The notes: generated by a model from the sequence alone, not told the origin. A DNA stretch of 64,000 nt from Natronorubrum halophilum (GCF_003670115.1 NZ_QQTY01000005.1:310001-374000); one strand, 5' to 3'. Numbered from the stretch's first letter, positions 33,604-43,154 are shown. Numbers and translations: made by a program.

Positions 33604-34782
33604 ATGCTTTCGATCGCACTTGCCGGAAAGCCGAACGCCGGCAAGTCAACGTTCTACACCGCGGCGACGATGGCGGAGGTCGACGTCGCCAACTACCCCT
33701 TCACGACCATCGACGCCAACCGTGGAGTGAGCTACGTCCGGACCGACTGCCCCTGCCTCGAGCGCGAGGAGCGCTGTACCGCCGACAACTGCGAGGACGG
33801 CAAGCGCTACGTTCCGATCGAACTCATCGACGTCGCAGGGCTGGTTCCCGGTGCTCACGAGGGGAAGGGGCTGGGCAACCAGTTCCTCGACGAACTCACG
33901 AACGCGGACGTGATCGTCAACGTCGTCGACGCCTCCGGGGGGACCAACGAGAAGGGCGAACCCGTCGATATCGGCGACCACGATCCGCTCGAGGATATCG
34001 ATTTCGTCGAAGAGGAGATGGACCTCTGGCTGGCCGGCATCGTCGAGAACAACTGGGAGTCCGTCGAGCGCAAATCCCGATCGCCGGATTTCGACATCGA
34101 CGACGTCCTCGCGGATATGCTCTCGGGCTTCGGCGCCTCGCCGACGCAGATCGCGAAGGTGCTTCGGGAACTGGACTACCCCGAGGACCCGATCCAGTGG
34201 GAGGACGACCACCGCGAGGAACTCGCCCGATTGGTCCGCGAACGGACCAAGCCGATCGTCGTCGCGGCGAACAAGATCGACGTCGCGCCCCAGGAGAACG
34301 TCGAGAAACTGCTCGACCTCGACAAGCCGGTCATCCCGACCACCGCGGAGGGCGAACTCGCGCTTCGCCGCGCCGCGGAGAACGGCCTCGTCGACTACGA
34401 TCCGGGCGACGAGTCACTCGAGATCGGCGACGACGTCACCGACGCCCAGTGCGAGGCGCTCGAGGGACTCGCCGAAACGATGGGCGAGTGGAACGGAACC
34501 GGCGTCCAGTCGGCGCTGAACTACGCCGTCTACGACTTGCTCGAGCACCTCACCGCCTACCCGGTCGAGGACGCCGCGAAGTGGTCCGACGGCAGCGGCA
34601 ACGTCCTCCCCGACGCCTTCCTGTTGCCGGACGGCTCGACCCCTGTCGACCTCGCCTACGCCGTCCACTCCGACATCGGCGACGGCTACCTCCACGCGGT
34701 GAACGCGAAGTCGAGTCGGGAGATAAGCGACGAGTACGAACTCGAGGAGGGCGACGTGATCAAGATCGTGAGTACTAATTGA
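33604..34782 (+). CDS. YchF/Obg-family GTP-binding protein
   Basis: 392 residues. G1 is LAGKPNAGKSTFYTAATMAE, followed by NYPFTTIDANRGVSYVRTDC, G3 ELIDVAGLVPGAHEGKGLGN, G4 VVAANKIDVAPQENVEKLLD, and a C-terminal TGS domain (DAFLLPDGSTPVDLAYAVHS ... EEGDVIKIVSTN). The archaeal type carries a small Cys cluster (CPCLEREERCTADNC) after the switch region. The family associates with ribosomes; bacterial YchF prefers ATP, but here NKID in G4 suggests GTP. ATG at 33604. Confidence 0.92.
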   Translation: MLSIALAGKPNAGKSTFYTAATMAEVDVANYPFTTIDANRGVSYVRTDCPCLEREERCTADNCEDGKRYVPIELIDVAGLVPGAHEGKGLGNQFLDELTNADVIVNVVDASGGTNEKGEPVDIGDHDPLEDIDFVEEEMDLWLAGIVENNWESVERKSRSPDFDIDDVLADMLSGFGASPTQIAKVLRELDYPEDPIQWEDDHREELARLVRERTKPIVVAANKIDVAPQENVEKLLDLDKPVIPTTAEGELALRRAAENGLVDYDPGDESLEIGDDVTDAQCEALEGLAETMGEWNGTGVQSALNYAVYDLLEHLTAYPVEDAAKWSDGSGNVLPDAFLLPDGSTPVDLAYAVHSDIGDGYLHAVNAKSSREISDEYELEEGDVIKIVSTN

Positions 34783-34850
34783 TAGTTCCCCGTTATAGAG
34801 GACCGATGCTTCACAGTGTTGGAGCAGTCAGATAGACCGGCGTATTCGAC

Positions 34851-35318
34851 TCACTCCAGTGGCTGTGCGTAGTCGACTTGCTTCGGCTGGAAGTTCGCGT
34901 CGCGATAGAACCGGCGTGCATCCTCGTTTCCCCACTCGCAGGAGACTTTGAGATGGTCGCAACCCCGCTCGCGAGCCAGTTCTTTCACGCGCTCGAGGAC
35001 CGCCGTGCCGTGGCCCTGACTCCGGTGGGGTTCGTCGATAGCGACGTTCACGATGCGAAGGTACGTCGAGTACTGCTGGGACGGGTGGCGGCCCTCGCGG
35101 AGCGTGACGAAGCCGATCGTTTCGCCGTCGTGGACGATGAGGTAGTCGGTGACGTCCTCGTTCTCGAGGTGTGCCCGGAAGCCGTCGTCGGGGACCTCGC
35201 GAACGTCCGCGTAGGCGAGTTCGTTCAACTCGGAGTACTCCTTCATCCCCGTTGCGAGGTCGTACCAGCGATCGACGAGCGCATCGAGATCGTCCGAGGT
35301 GGCTTCCACGAGTTCCAT
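34851..35318 (-). CDS. GNAT N-acetyltransferase
   Basis: 155 residues. MELVEATSDDLDALVDRWYD, DYLIVHDGETIGFVTLREG, STYLRIVNVAIDEPHRSQGH then GTAVLERVKELARERGCDHL (acetyl-CoA site R-S-Q-G-H-G-T) and NEDARRFYRDANFQPKQVDY form a complete GNAT fold. Small-molecule or protein substrate unknown. Convergent with the YchF gene. Confidence 0.88.
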   Translation of the reverse strand: MELVEATSDDLDALVDRWYDLATGMKEYSELNELAYADVREVPDDGFRAHLENEDVTDYLIVHDGETIGFVTLREGRHPSQQYSTYLRIVNVAIDEPHRSQGHGTAVLERVKELARERGCDHLKVSCEWGNEDARRFYRDANFQPKQVDYAQPLE

Positions 35319-35759
35319 ACGGGGGACCTCTCAGCGCTCGCTTGTTAGGTTTCGGCCGGTGTGTCGTATTCTGGTACGCCTCTTATCTGCCCTACGAGCG
35401 AGTGCGTGAACCCGCCGTACAGAAATCCGAGCCCAACGGTTGGAAAATCGGGTTCTGTTTAATCATCACTTTTCAGACATATTTTTGCGTGAAACACGCG
35501 TTCACGACAGCTGTGTACTTGCCGATCCTGTTTTGCAGTGATTACGGCAAAGACGAACGTATTGCTGCCGCTGGCGGCAGTGATTTCCACGTCCTCCCCA
35601 ACCGATTCGCTCGTTCGCAGACTCACTCGCTCATCCCTCGCACGGCTACGAACCGCGTCTCACTGTTCGTTCGACGCGGTCCAGCGCGCGCCACCGCACG
35701 TTATTTTATTAGTATGAAGCGATAACGTGTTTACTTATCGAATGTAATTCTGAATTGAA
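35319..35759. other. 441-bp region without a gene
   Basis: No supportable ORF. A 6-bp stem with a 4-nt loop, CTGCCG CTGG CGGCAG (35565-35580), is followed by a Ser/Leu/Arg-type low-complexity stretch (CGATTCGCTCGTTCGCAGAC). The flanks are AT-rich. It may be the worn end of an insertion sequence, but I cannot identify one. Confidence 0.4.
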
Positions 35760-36578
35760 TTATCGCTCCCGGTTGACCTCGAACCAGCCGACCGCGAAAT
35801 CCACGAGTAACGGCTGTGGCAGGAGTGTAGCGTCACTGACGCCGACGGTGCCCGTCTCGAAGGCGTCGGGATGCTCGCGCTCGAACGCGTCGCCGCAGGC
35901 CGGAAAGTCTTCGTCGGTGTAGTCGATGTCTTCCCACTGAATCCACTCGCGTTCTCCGTCGACGAGCACCGCGCCGGCGTGAGTTTCCGTGGCGAGCTCG
36001 AGGTCGGCGCGGTACTCGGCGAGATGGAACGAGGTGTTCGTCGCGTGGGATGTTCCCAGAAACAGTACGTCACCGCCGAGATCATAGATACGGGCCAGCG
36101 GCGACTCCTCGCCGAGCGAATAGTCGAGCGAATGATCTTCGATAATGAACTGGGTATCAGCGCCCCACGCAGCGAACGATAACTGTGGGTGGTCGCTCCG
36201 GCGGACACCTGGGGAAGAGCGGAAGCACTCGGCGATTGCGCCCATCCCTTGGGTCGGCGTGACGGCTGGCCGGTACGGGGGCATCTGTTGACGAATGGTG
36301 TCGTACCACGAGTCAGGGACCGGCGGGGCTCCCATGTCGGAGGGATCCATGTTTCCGGGCGAGTGCGCCGGCATCACGATGGTTCCGTCCTCGCCGACGA
36401 CGCGCTGGAGCGCATCTATGACGGCGGGCGCACCGCCACAGACCCAGCCGAGGGAGGAGAGTGATCCGTGGACGAGCAACGTGTGCCCGGCCTCGATGCC
36501 AAGGGCACGTAGATCGTTCGCCATCGAATCCACCGTGATCGGCTCCGAAGATCGGTCCGCGGGGAGCGTTTCGCTCAT
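35760..36578 (-). CDS. AAC(3)-family N-acetyltransferase
   Basis: 272 residues. HTLLVHGSLSSLGWVCGGAP, GEDGTIVMPAHSPGNMDPSD, GVRRSDHPQLSFAAWGADTQ and LGGDVLFLGTSHATNTSFHL match the aminoglycoside 3-N-acetyltransferase (YokD) family, including the HPxxSFAAxG motif. In archaea, whose ribosomes respond poorly to most aminoglycosides, the natural substrate is likely another amine. Monocistronic, convergent with nothing; AT-rich DNA lies on both sides. Confidence 0.9.
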   Translation of the reverse strand: MSETLPADRSSEPITVDSMANDLRALGIEAGHTLLVHGSLSSLGWVCGGAPAVIDALQRVVGEDGTIVMPAHSPGNMDPSDMGAPPVPDSWYDTIRQQMPPYRPAVTPTQGMGAIAECFRSSPGVRRSDHPQLSFAAWGADTQFIIEDHSLDYSLGEESPLARIYDLGGDVLFLGTSHATNTSFHLAEYRADLELATETHAGAVLVDGEREWIQWEDIDYTDEDFPACGDAFEREHPDAFETGTVGVSDATLLPQPLLVDFAVGWFEVNRER

Positions 36579-36780
36579 GCGTAGATATATCTGAAATCGA
36601 ATTTACGTTTTTTGATCCGATGCAGCATGGGCCGTCACTGTATCCGGGTATCGCCCCACAGGGACTTCACAAATGTCGATACTAATCAGTAGCATATTCA
36701 GTATCCGGCGACGCATTTTCAATTACTGAGTACAATAATTATTTCTTAACCCTTGACCGTTGGCTGTTGGGTCGTAACAG

Positions 36781-37686
36781 ATGAATCCCGAACGAACCCG
36801 GAGTAGGAAATTTCTGAACCGACGAACGTATCTCGGCCTGACCGGCGCAACCGTCGCGGGGATGGTTGGTGCAACGAGTACGGCCAGCGCGGCGGACGAG
36901 ACGTACGAAACCGTCACCGTGCCCAAAGGCGAGCGCGAGGTCGTCAACGTGGACGACGGCGAGACGCTCGAGAACGTGCTGTACGACGTCACGGCCTGCG
37001 GGGCAGGCGTGACGATCGTGGCGTACGGGTCGGACTGGACGATCCGAAACATCGCCGTTCGCGGGCAGGTCGATATGGGTGACAATACCGTCATCGGCGG
37101 GGCCGTCACCGATGGCGGGAGCGCTCGCATCGAGAACGTGTGGATCGGCGACGGCGCGGTCTACGAAGCGGACGGCGGGATCGGAATCTGGCTCGATCCC
37201 AAACACGACGGTCACCTCACGATCGATCGGGTGAACGTCCAGAAAATGGGTAACAACGCTTTCTACTGTTCGTCGCCGGGCGGTAACGGTAACGGGACAG
37301 TTACCTTCCGAAACTGTTACGCAGCGAACTGCGGGGTCGCTCACTACCGACTCCCGCGCGGGGTCGTCGATAACTGCGTCGCCGCCGTTACCGACGACCG
37401 ACAACACCGCAAGGGACGGGGGGTCTGGGCGTGGTCGCCCGGACCGGTTTTCGTCCAAGACAGCCAGTTTGCGATGAACGGACACCACTACTCGTTCGTT
37501 CCCGGCGCGGAGGACGAGGGAAGCACCATCGTCGTTGCCGGAACGCAGTGGGACGACGAGTTCCGCGGCGGCTGGACGGACGCGTACGGCGGAACGGCAT
37601 ACTTCGCCGGCGGCAACGGGAACGATCCGCAAAACGTCGTCCCGGCGGGCTGTCCGACCTCGCCCGCGGACGCGGTCGAGAACTAA
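36781..37686 (+). CDS. Tat-exported right-handed beta-helix protein
   Basis: 301 residues. The signal RSRKFLNRRTYLGLTGATVA ends at ASA-A (about residue 37), so it is a soluble secreted protein. The mature chain shows parallel beta-helix rungs (IRNIAVRGQVDMGDNTVIGG, RIENVWIGDGAVYEADGG, LTIDRVNVQKMGNNAFYCSS, VTFRNCYAANCGVAHYRLPR, VFVQDSQFAMNGHHYSFVPG), as in pectate-lyase-like carbohydrate-active or adhesin domains. No clear catalytic triad is visible. Possibly binds or cleaves polysaccharide at the cell surface. Confidence 0.78.
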   Translation: MNPERTRSRKFLNRRTYLGLTGATVAGMVGATSTASAADETYETVTVPKGEREVVNVDDGETLENVLYDVTACGAGVTIVAYGSDWTIRNIAVRGQVDMGDNTVIGGAVTDGGSARIENVWIGDGAVYEADGGIGIWLDPKHDGHLTIDRVNVQKMGNNAFYCSSPGGNGNGTVTFRNCYAANCGVAHYRLPRGVVDNCVAAVTDDRQHRKGRGVWAWSPGPVFVQDSQFAMNGHHYSFVPGAEDEGSTIVVAGTQWDDEFRGGWTDAYGGTAYFAGGNGNDPQNVVPAGCPTSPADAVEN

Positions 37687-37886
37687 CCTTCGTTTCGTTC
37701 GTCGGTATTCTGTGGATTCATCCCTCGGTATCTCTGACGATCGACTACCGGCTTTCAGTGGGCGGGGTTTACGTCGCAAGCGGGTAGCTATCGTTCGAAT
37801 AGAGAGTCGTCTGTCGTCTCTCGGCGAGGAGCGCCGGCCCTCGGTGTCGTTCTTTCGTCGGGTGATCAGGCTCGATCGACCGGTAC

Positions 37887-38747
37887 TCAACCGATCCACG
37901 CGAGCGGTTCGAACCAGACCGCGAAGACGAGCACGGCCAGAAAGACGTACGAGCCGCGAATGAGCAACATCGTCGCGATATCGGGACCGGCTCGGCGGGC
38001 GACGAGCGCGACCGCGCCGAAAGCGAGCGCCGCGAACACCGCCGTCGGCGGAAACACTCGAGCGACGGCGAAGCCGACCACGACGAGGAGCGCCGTCACC
38101 ATCAGGCCGTAGGCGACCGCGTACGCCCGGTGCGGGCCGACCGTTACGGCAACGGTTCGCTTTTCGATCGAGCGGTCGTACGCGTAATCCTGCGCGTCGT
38201 CGATGACCTTGATTCCCGAGAGCAGCAGGAGGAAGACGAGGGCGAAGCCGAGCGGGACGGCGGCGATCGTTTCGGCCTGCACGTAGAATCCGCCGAGTAG
38301 CGAGAGCGCGATCCCGAGCGGGTAGCCGACCGTCGCGGTCACGGGATGCATATCCAGCTGTGGCGCGTGATGGTACGCGATCACCCACGTCGGGAGCGTC
38401 AGCGCGACCGCGACCCAGTTGACGAAGACTAACAGGAGGAGACAACACAGCGCGAACACCGCCGTCGAGAGCGCGAGACCGACGTGACAGCCGCGCTCGG
38501 TCAGCGGATGCGCGTCGTCCTCGCCGCGGACGTGGAAGTCGACGTAGCCGTCCTTGACGTGAGCGGTGTAGACCGCCGCGAACATCGCGACGACGTGCAC
38601 TATCGCGAGCGTCGGCTCGACGCTCCGGGCGAGTATCGCGCCGAACAGCGACGCGGCGAGCGGCGGCGTCATGAAGACGGGATGGATCTGCGACCAGAAC
38701 GCCCGCGCGGTTGCTCCAGCGCCGGTCTCGTTTCTCGCGAGGGCCAT
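37887..38747 (-). CDS. UbiA-family prenyltransferase
   Basis: 286 residues with eight to nine membrane helices. The first Asp-rich motif is VKDGYVDFHVRGEDDAHPL, a variant of NDxxDxxxD, and the second is IKVIDDAQDYAYDRSIEKRT (DxxxD), both facing the cytoplasm for Mg-prenyl diphosphate binding. By family it transfers a polyprenyl chain onto an aromatic or glycerol-type acceptor; candidates in haloarchaea are menaquinone, lipid or haem pathways, and sequence does not decide. ATG at 38747 (MALARNETG) chosen; 38774 is possible. Divergent from the ThDP enzyme gene. Confidence 0.85.
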   Translation of the reverse strand: MALARNETGAGATARAFWSQIHPVFMTPPLAASLFGAILARSVEPTLAIVHVVAMFAAVYTAHVKDGYVDFHVRGEDDAHPLTERGCHVGLALSTAVFALCCLLLLVFVNWVAVALTLPTWVIAYHHAPQLDMHPVTATVGYPLGIALSLLGGFYVQAETIAAVPLGFALVFLLLLSGIKVIDDAQDYAYDRSIEKRTVAVTVGPHRAYAVAYGLMVTALLVVVGFAVARVFPPTAVFAALAFGAVALVARRAGPDIATMLLIRGSYVFLAVLVFAVWFEPLAWIG

Positions 38748-38877
38748 GCCTCGAGTGACAACGAACTGGCCCATAATACCCGTCCCAGCACGCCGCGTGT
38801 TGCAATCGACGGACGACGAACCGGTGTGGGGCTCCGAAACACACAGTTTGATGTACCGTCCCGTGCCACGAGCGACC

Positions 38878-40569
38878 ATGACAGACGGCTACACCGGTGC
38901 CGAGCTTTTCACCGACGCGCTCGAGTCCTACGGCGTCGACTACGTCTTCGGGAATCCCGGCACGACGGAGCTCCCGATCATGGAGGCGATCGGGCAAAGC
39001 GACCTCGAGTACGTTCTGGGGCTGCACGAGGACATCGCGGTGGGGATGGCGTCCGGCTACGCCCAGACGCGGCGCTACCACTCCCACCACGACGATTCGG
39101 TGCGCCCGGTCGGGGTGGCCAATCTCCACATCGCACCCGGGTTGGCCCACGGGCTGGGGAACCTCTATGCGGCCAAGATCACCGGCGCGCCGCTGGTCGT
39201 CACCGCGGGCAACCACAGCACCGACTTCCGCCACGAGGAGCCCATCCTCTCGGGCGATCTGGTCCGGATGGCCGAGCAGTTCTGCAAGTGGTCCGACGAA
39301 GTGCTGGACGTCTCCGCGCTGCCGACGATGCTCCGACGCGCGTTCCGCGTTGCGATGACGCCCCCGACCGGCCCCGTTTTCCTCGGATTGCCACTGGACG
39401 TGATGTTGGCCGAAACCGACGCCGAACCCGAGCGTCTCGGCGCGATTCCGAACGCGGGCAGCGGCGATCCCGCCCAGCTCGAGCGCGCCGCCGAACTCCT
39501 CGCTGAAGCCGACAGCCCGGTGATGGTCGTCGGCGACCACGTCGCGCGGTCGGGCGCTGACGCCGTCGACGCGGCGGTCGAACTCGCGGAGTCCACGGGC
39601 GCTCGCGTCCATGGCGAGATCCTCGCCTCCGAGGTGGACTTCCCGACCGATCACGACCAGTGGGTCTCCTACATCCCGCCGGACGAGACCCTCGCGTCGA
39701 TGCTGATGGATACCGACACGGTCGCCTTTATCGGCTGCTCGACCAACACGACGCTGACCCGCCACGAGGAGGCGCTGGTCGATCCGGACACCACGTGTAT
39801 CCACATCAGCGACGACGACTGGCAGGTCGGCAAGAACCAGCCCGCCGACGCGGCCGTAATCGGCGATCCCGGGCTGATCCTGCAGGGGCTCAACGAACGA
39901 GTTCGGGGCAGACTCTCCGAGGATACCGTCGAGGAGCGACTCGAGAACGTCGCCGCGATCAAGGAGATGGTCGAAGCCAGGATGGCCGGCATGGGCGAGA
40001 GCGACGGCGAGGACGACCCGCGGGCCTCGAAAGCCGAACTCGTCGACGCGATGGAGGCTGTCGCGGGAGACGCCTACATCGTCGACGAGGGAGTCACCTC
40101 GAAGTACGCCATGTTGACCCGCTGGGATCTCGCTCCCGAGCAGTACATCTCGAACAAGGGCGGTGGCCTGGGCTACGGGCTTCCCGCCTCCGTGGGGGCG
40201 GCCGTAGCTGAAGGCCAGCGCGACGATCCGCGCGAGGTCATCGGCTTCATCGGCGACGGTTCCTACCTGTACTACCCGCACTCGATCTACAGCGCGGCCC
40301 GCCACGACGTCGACCTCACGGTCGTCATCTCCGACAACCGCAACTATCGCATCCTGAAGGACAACACGCTCAAACTGATGGGCGGGGAGGAAGACGACTA
40401 CGGGTTCCTCGGAATGGACTTCGATCCGGCCGTCGACCTCGTCACAAACGCCGAGAGCCACGGTGCGCGAGCGACACAGGTCGAGACCCCCGACGGGATC
40501 GAGGGGGCGCTCGAGGACGCGGTAGCCCACGAGGGAACCGACGTCCTCGACGTGTTAGTTCACGACTGA
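38878..40569 (+). CDS. ThDP-dependent decarboxylase/acetolactate-synthase-like enzyme
   Basis: 563 residues, three-domain pyruvate-oxidase-type architecture. N-domain: FTDALESYGVDYVFGNPGTT with catalytic Glu in VLGLHEDIAVGMASGYAQT. Middle domain about 190-330 (SPVMVVGDHVARSGADA). C-domain: GGGLGYGLPASVGAAVAEGQ and ThDP motif GDGSYLYYPHSIYSAA... VISDNRNYRILK. Most like benzoylformate decarboxylase or oxalyl-CoA-type enzymes among ThDP families rather than IlvB, since no IlvH neighbour is present. Substrate not assigned. Confidence 0.88.
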   Translation: MTDGYTGAELFTDALESYGVDYVFGNPGTTELPIMEAIGQSDLEYVLGLHEDIAVGMASGYAQTRRYHSHHDDSVRPVGVANLHIAPGLAHGLGNLYAAKITGAPLVVTAGNHSTDFRHEEPILSGDLVRMAEQFCKWSDEVLDVSALPTMLRRAFRVAMTPPTGPVFLGLPLDVMLAETDAEPERLGAIPNAGSGDPAQLERAAELLAEADSPVMVVGDHVARSGADAVDAAVELAESTGARVHGEILASEVDFPTDHDQWVSYIPPDETLASMLMDTDTVAFIGCSTNTTLTRHEEALVDPDTTCIHISDDDWQVGKNQPADAAVIGDPGLILQGLNERVRGRLSEDTVEERLENVAAIKEMVEARMAGMGESDGEDDPRASKAELVDAMEAVAGDAYIVDEGVTSKYAMLTRWDLAPEQYISNKGGGLGYGLPASVGAAVAEGQRDDPREVIGFIGDGSYLYYPHSIYSAARHDVDLTVVISDNRNYRILKDNTLKLMGGEEDDYGFLGMDFDPAVDLVTNAESHGARATQVETPDGIEGALEDAVAHEGTDVLDVLVHD

Positions 40570-40609
40570 TACGGGGCTGACTCGAGCGGACGGAGACGAC
40601 GGGCGTCGT

Positions 40610-40963
40610 TCAGTACTGCTCTCGAACCGCGTCGATCTGACACTGCACGCAGAGATCGTCTGCGAAACAGGAGACGCTGTCGTACGGACAGTCGTACGCC
40701 TCGACGTGGACCGACAGCCGGCGTTTTTCCCGTTTCCACGCGCTCTCCCAGTCGTCGATGTCCATCTCCACGGAGGTGAAGACGACGTCATCGTCTCGGT
40801 CGATGATCTTCGCCGCCGTGACCGAGTGCTGGTTCGCTCTGACGAGTTCGATCGCTCGCTCGTAGGACGAACAGTCGAACTCTTCCATCCCGGCGTCGTC
40901 GTCCAGCAACCGAACGGTGATCGACCCGTCGTACTCCTCCGTCGGCTCGAGCCCGTGAGTCAT
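40610..40963 (-). CDS. Hypothetical protein with Cys-rich C-terminus
   Basis: 117 residues. MTHGLEPTEEYDGSITVRLL, SYERAIELVRANQHSVTAAK, IIDRDDDVVFTSVEMDIDDW, then CPYDSVSCFADDLCVQCQID with four Cys that may bind a metal. Family not recognised. ATG at 40963 (an extra Met-Asn-Arg in frame is possible). Confidence 0.65.
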   Translation of the reverse strand: MTHGLEPTEEYDGSITVRLLDDDAGMEEFDCSSYERAIELVRANQHSVTAAKIIDRDDDVVFTSVEMDIDDWESAWKREKRRLSVHVEAYDCPYDSVSCFADDLCVQCQIDAVREQY

Positions 40964-41023
40964 GCGGTTCACTACCGGAAGCGCGTATAAAAAGGTGGGA
41001 TACGGCGGGCCTCCGTTCGGTCA

Positions 41024-42439
41024 TCACCGCGAGTCGCGTTCGTCGTCCGCTTGCTCCGGAAAGATCTTCCCCGGATTCAACGTCCCCGTCGGATCGAGTG
41101 CATCCTTGATCCGCCCCATGGCGTCGACCGCGCCGGCACCGTGTTCCGGCTCGAGGAACTTGCGTTTCCCCTGGCCGATACCGTGCTCGCCGGTGACGGT
41201 GCCGCCGAGTTCGATCGCGCGCTCGACGGTCCGTCGGTAGACATCCTCGCCGCGTTCGACCTGCTCGGGGTCGTCCGGGTCGACGAGTACGGTGTGGTGG
41301 AGGTTGCCGTCGCCGGCGTGGCCGTAACAGGGTGCGAGGAGATCCGCCCCGTCGGCGAGTCGCTTCGCCTCGCGGACGATTTCGGGGTAGGAACTGGGCG
41401 GCACCGTCACGTCGCCGGGATGGAGCGGTTCGAGGGCCGTTTCGTAGCTTCGAACGGCGTAGGCCAGTTCGCGACGAGCTTTCCAGAGCTGTTCCATCTC
41501 CGCGTCGTCAGCGCTCATCTCGAATCGGAGCACGCCGTGGTCCTCGAAGATCGTCCGGCAGAGGTCGATCTCCTCCTCGATCCCGTGGTTCGCGTGGAAC
41601 TCGAAGAAGACCATCGGCGCGTCGGGAAGATCGGTGTCTAGGTAGCGATTCGCCATCCGCGCGCTCAACGCGTCGACCAGTTCGATTTTGGCGACGTCGA
41701 CCTCGGTCAGGATCGCGTCGGAAATCGCTTCGGCCGCGTCGTCGAGCGTCTCGAAGATGGCCCGGCCGCCGCGGATCTGCTGGGGCCGGCCGGCGAGTTG
41801 GAGGGTGGCTTCGGTGACCACCGCCAGCGTCCCCTCGCTGCCGACCAGCAGGTCGGTCAGGTTGTAGCCGCTCGAGGTTTTGATCGCCCGCGATCCCGTT
41901 CGGACGACGGTGCCGTCGGCGAGGACGGCTTCGAGGCCGAGCACCCAGTCGGCGACCTCGCCGTAGCGGACGGTCTGCATGCCGCTGGCGTCGGTCGCGA
42001 TCATCCCGCCGATCGTCGAGATGTCGCCCGAGGAGGGAAGCGGCGGGAAGAACAGGCCGTCGTCGGCGACGTACTCGTCGACCGCAGACCCGATGATCCC
42101 GGGGCCGACGTCGATCTGGAAGTCGTCGGGGCGGTAGTCGACCACGCCGTCCATCCGGGTCAGATCCATGCTGATCCCGCCGTGGGCCGGAACGGCGTTC
42201 CCCTCGAGACCCGTCCCGGCCGCGTAGGGGGTGACCGGGACGCCGCGGTCGGTCGCGGCCGCGAGCACGGCCGAGACGTCCTCGGTACGTTCGGGCCAGA
42301 CAACTGCGTCCGGGGTGACGCCGCGACCGCCGAGCTGTGCGCCGAAATCGGCCGCGTGTACCTCCCGTCGCCCCTCCGCGAAGGATAGCTGGTCGTCCGC
42401 GAGGTCGAGGGCCTCGAGAAACGAGCAGTCGTGTGTCAT
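41024..42439 (-). CDS. FAD-linked 2-hydroxyacid dehydrogenase (GlcD/D-LDH type)
   Basis: 471 residues. The PCMH FAD-binding domain has VVWPERTEDVSAVLAAATDR, TPYAAGTGLEGNAVPAHGGI and GDISTIGGMIATDASGMQTV. The C-terminal FAD-oxidase domain ends with CYGHAGDGNLHHTVLVDPDD and VTGEHGIGQGKRKFLEPEHG, both catalytic/structural hallmarks of D-lactate dehydrogenase (cytochrome) and glycolate oxidase GlcD. It oxidises a D-2-hydroxy acid to a 2-oxo acid, passing electrons to quinone or another acceptor. No GlcF-like partner adjacent. ATG at 42439. Confidence 0.92.
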   Translation of the reverse strand: MTHDCSFLEALDLADDQLSFAEGRREVHAADFGAQLGGRGVTPDAVVWPERTEDVSAVLAAATDRGVPVTPYAAGTGLEGNAVPAHGGISMDLTRMDGVVDYRPDDFQIDVGPGIIGSAVDEYVADDGLFFPPLPSSGDISTIGGMIATDASGMQTVRYGEVADWVLGLEAVLADGTVVRTGSRAIKTSSGYNLTDLLVGSEGTLAVVTEATLQLAGRPQQIRGGRAIFETLDDAAEAISDAILTEVDVAKIELVDALSARMANRYLDTDLPDAPMVFFEFHANHGIEEEIDLCRTIFEDHGVLRFEMSADDAEMEQLWKARRELAYAVRSYETALEPLHPGDVTVPPSSYPEIVREAKRLADGADLLAPCYGHAGDGNLHHTVLVDPDDPEQVERGEDVYRRTVERAIELGGTVTGEHGIGQGKRKFLEPEHGAGAVDAMGRIKDALDPTGTLNPGKIFPEQADDERDSR

Positions 42440-42548
42440 ACGAGCACGTCGTCCACGATCCGTATCAACGTTTCCCACCGATTCGACGGTCGCTGAAGGG
42501 GATACCACTACGGGCCCCGTCGACGTCCCCTCGAGTGTGACCGACGAG

Positions 42549-42863
42549 ATGACCTCACCACCGGATTCGAACGGCGACGGCCCGGACGACTCGCTCGCCG
42601 AGCGGACGCGGCAGTTACACCGCCACCTCGAGGCCACCGCCGAGTTACCGATCGAGCGCCGGACAAATCGCTGGCTCGGCGAGGCCGAAGCCATCGCTAC
42701 CGACATCGTGACGAGCGACCTCGGTCGAAAGACGGTCCTCGAGCGCGTCTCGAAGGTCGAACGCCTGCTTTCGGAAGTCGACGACACCGGCCACCAAGGG
42801 GCTAACGACCACCTCGAGGCGGCGAAAGGGGTTTGTGCGGGTATTCTCGAGGAGCACCTCTAA
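42549..42863 (+). CDS. Small helical haloarchaeal protein (DUF8152-like)
   Basis: 104 residues: SLAERTRQLHRHLEATAELP, IERRTNRWLGEAEAIATDIV, ERVSKVERLLSEVDDTGHQG and LEAAKGVCAGILEEHL. All-helical, acidic, cytoplasmic. I associate it with a conserved haloarchaeal DUF (8152) from memory. GTG at 42537 is an alternative start. Confidence 0.7.
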   Translation: MTSPPDSNGDGPDDSLAERTRQLHRHLEATAELPIERRTNRWLGEAEAIATDIVTSDLGRKTVLERVSKVERLLSEVDDTGHQGANDHLEAAKGVCAGILEEHL

Positions 42864-42868
42864 CCTCG

Positions 42869-43128
42869 GCGGGGCGAAACCGACGAACAGCGTCCCGTCG
42901 TACTCGAGGCTCCCGCTGCCTCGCCGTACACGATAGAAGACGTATATTTTCGGCCGCTGTTGTCGACAGTACGCCAGATGCTCGATCGCTCGCGGTGATC
43001 GAGCGACGCTCCGGACGGCCGAGGGCGAAGACCGCCCCTTCCTGCAGCGCACGTACACCAATCCCGAGATTCGCTATCCGCTCGGGTCACCGCTGAACCA
43101 GGACCAACTCGAAGAGTGGCTCGAGTGA
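42869..43128 (+). pseudogene. Probable frameshifted gene remnant
   Basis: Reading from just after the previous stop gives GETDEQRPVVLEAPAASPYT, IEDVYFRPLLSTVRQMLDRS and a stop (TGA about 43000). Another frame then gives ATLRTAEGEDRPFLQRTYTN, PEIRYPLGSPLNQDQLEEWL and TGA at 43126. Both halves have coding character (acidic, helical then strand-like) and look like one broken protein with no start codon left. Family unknown. Confidence 0.4.
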
Positions 43129-43154
43129 CCGCCGACCCGTCGGAAACATCACAA

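Noticed and set aside
35565-35700. Possible insertion-sequence end
   Set aside because: Only a short hairpin and low-complexity sequence are visible; no transposase remnant or paired end could be found.
36739-40530. Very long open frame (over 1200 codons) on the minus strand
   Set aside because: It overlaps the beta-helix protein, the UbiA gene and the ThDP enzyme, is Arg/Ser/Val-rich, and is a GC-bias shadow without any domain.
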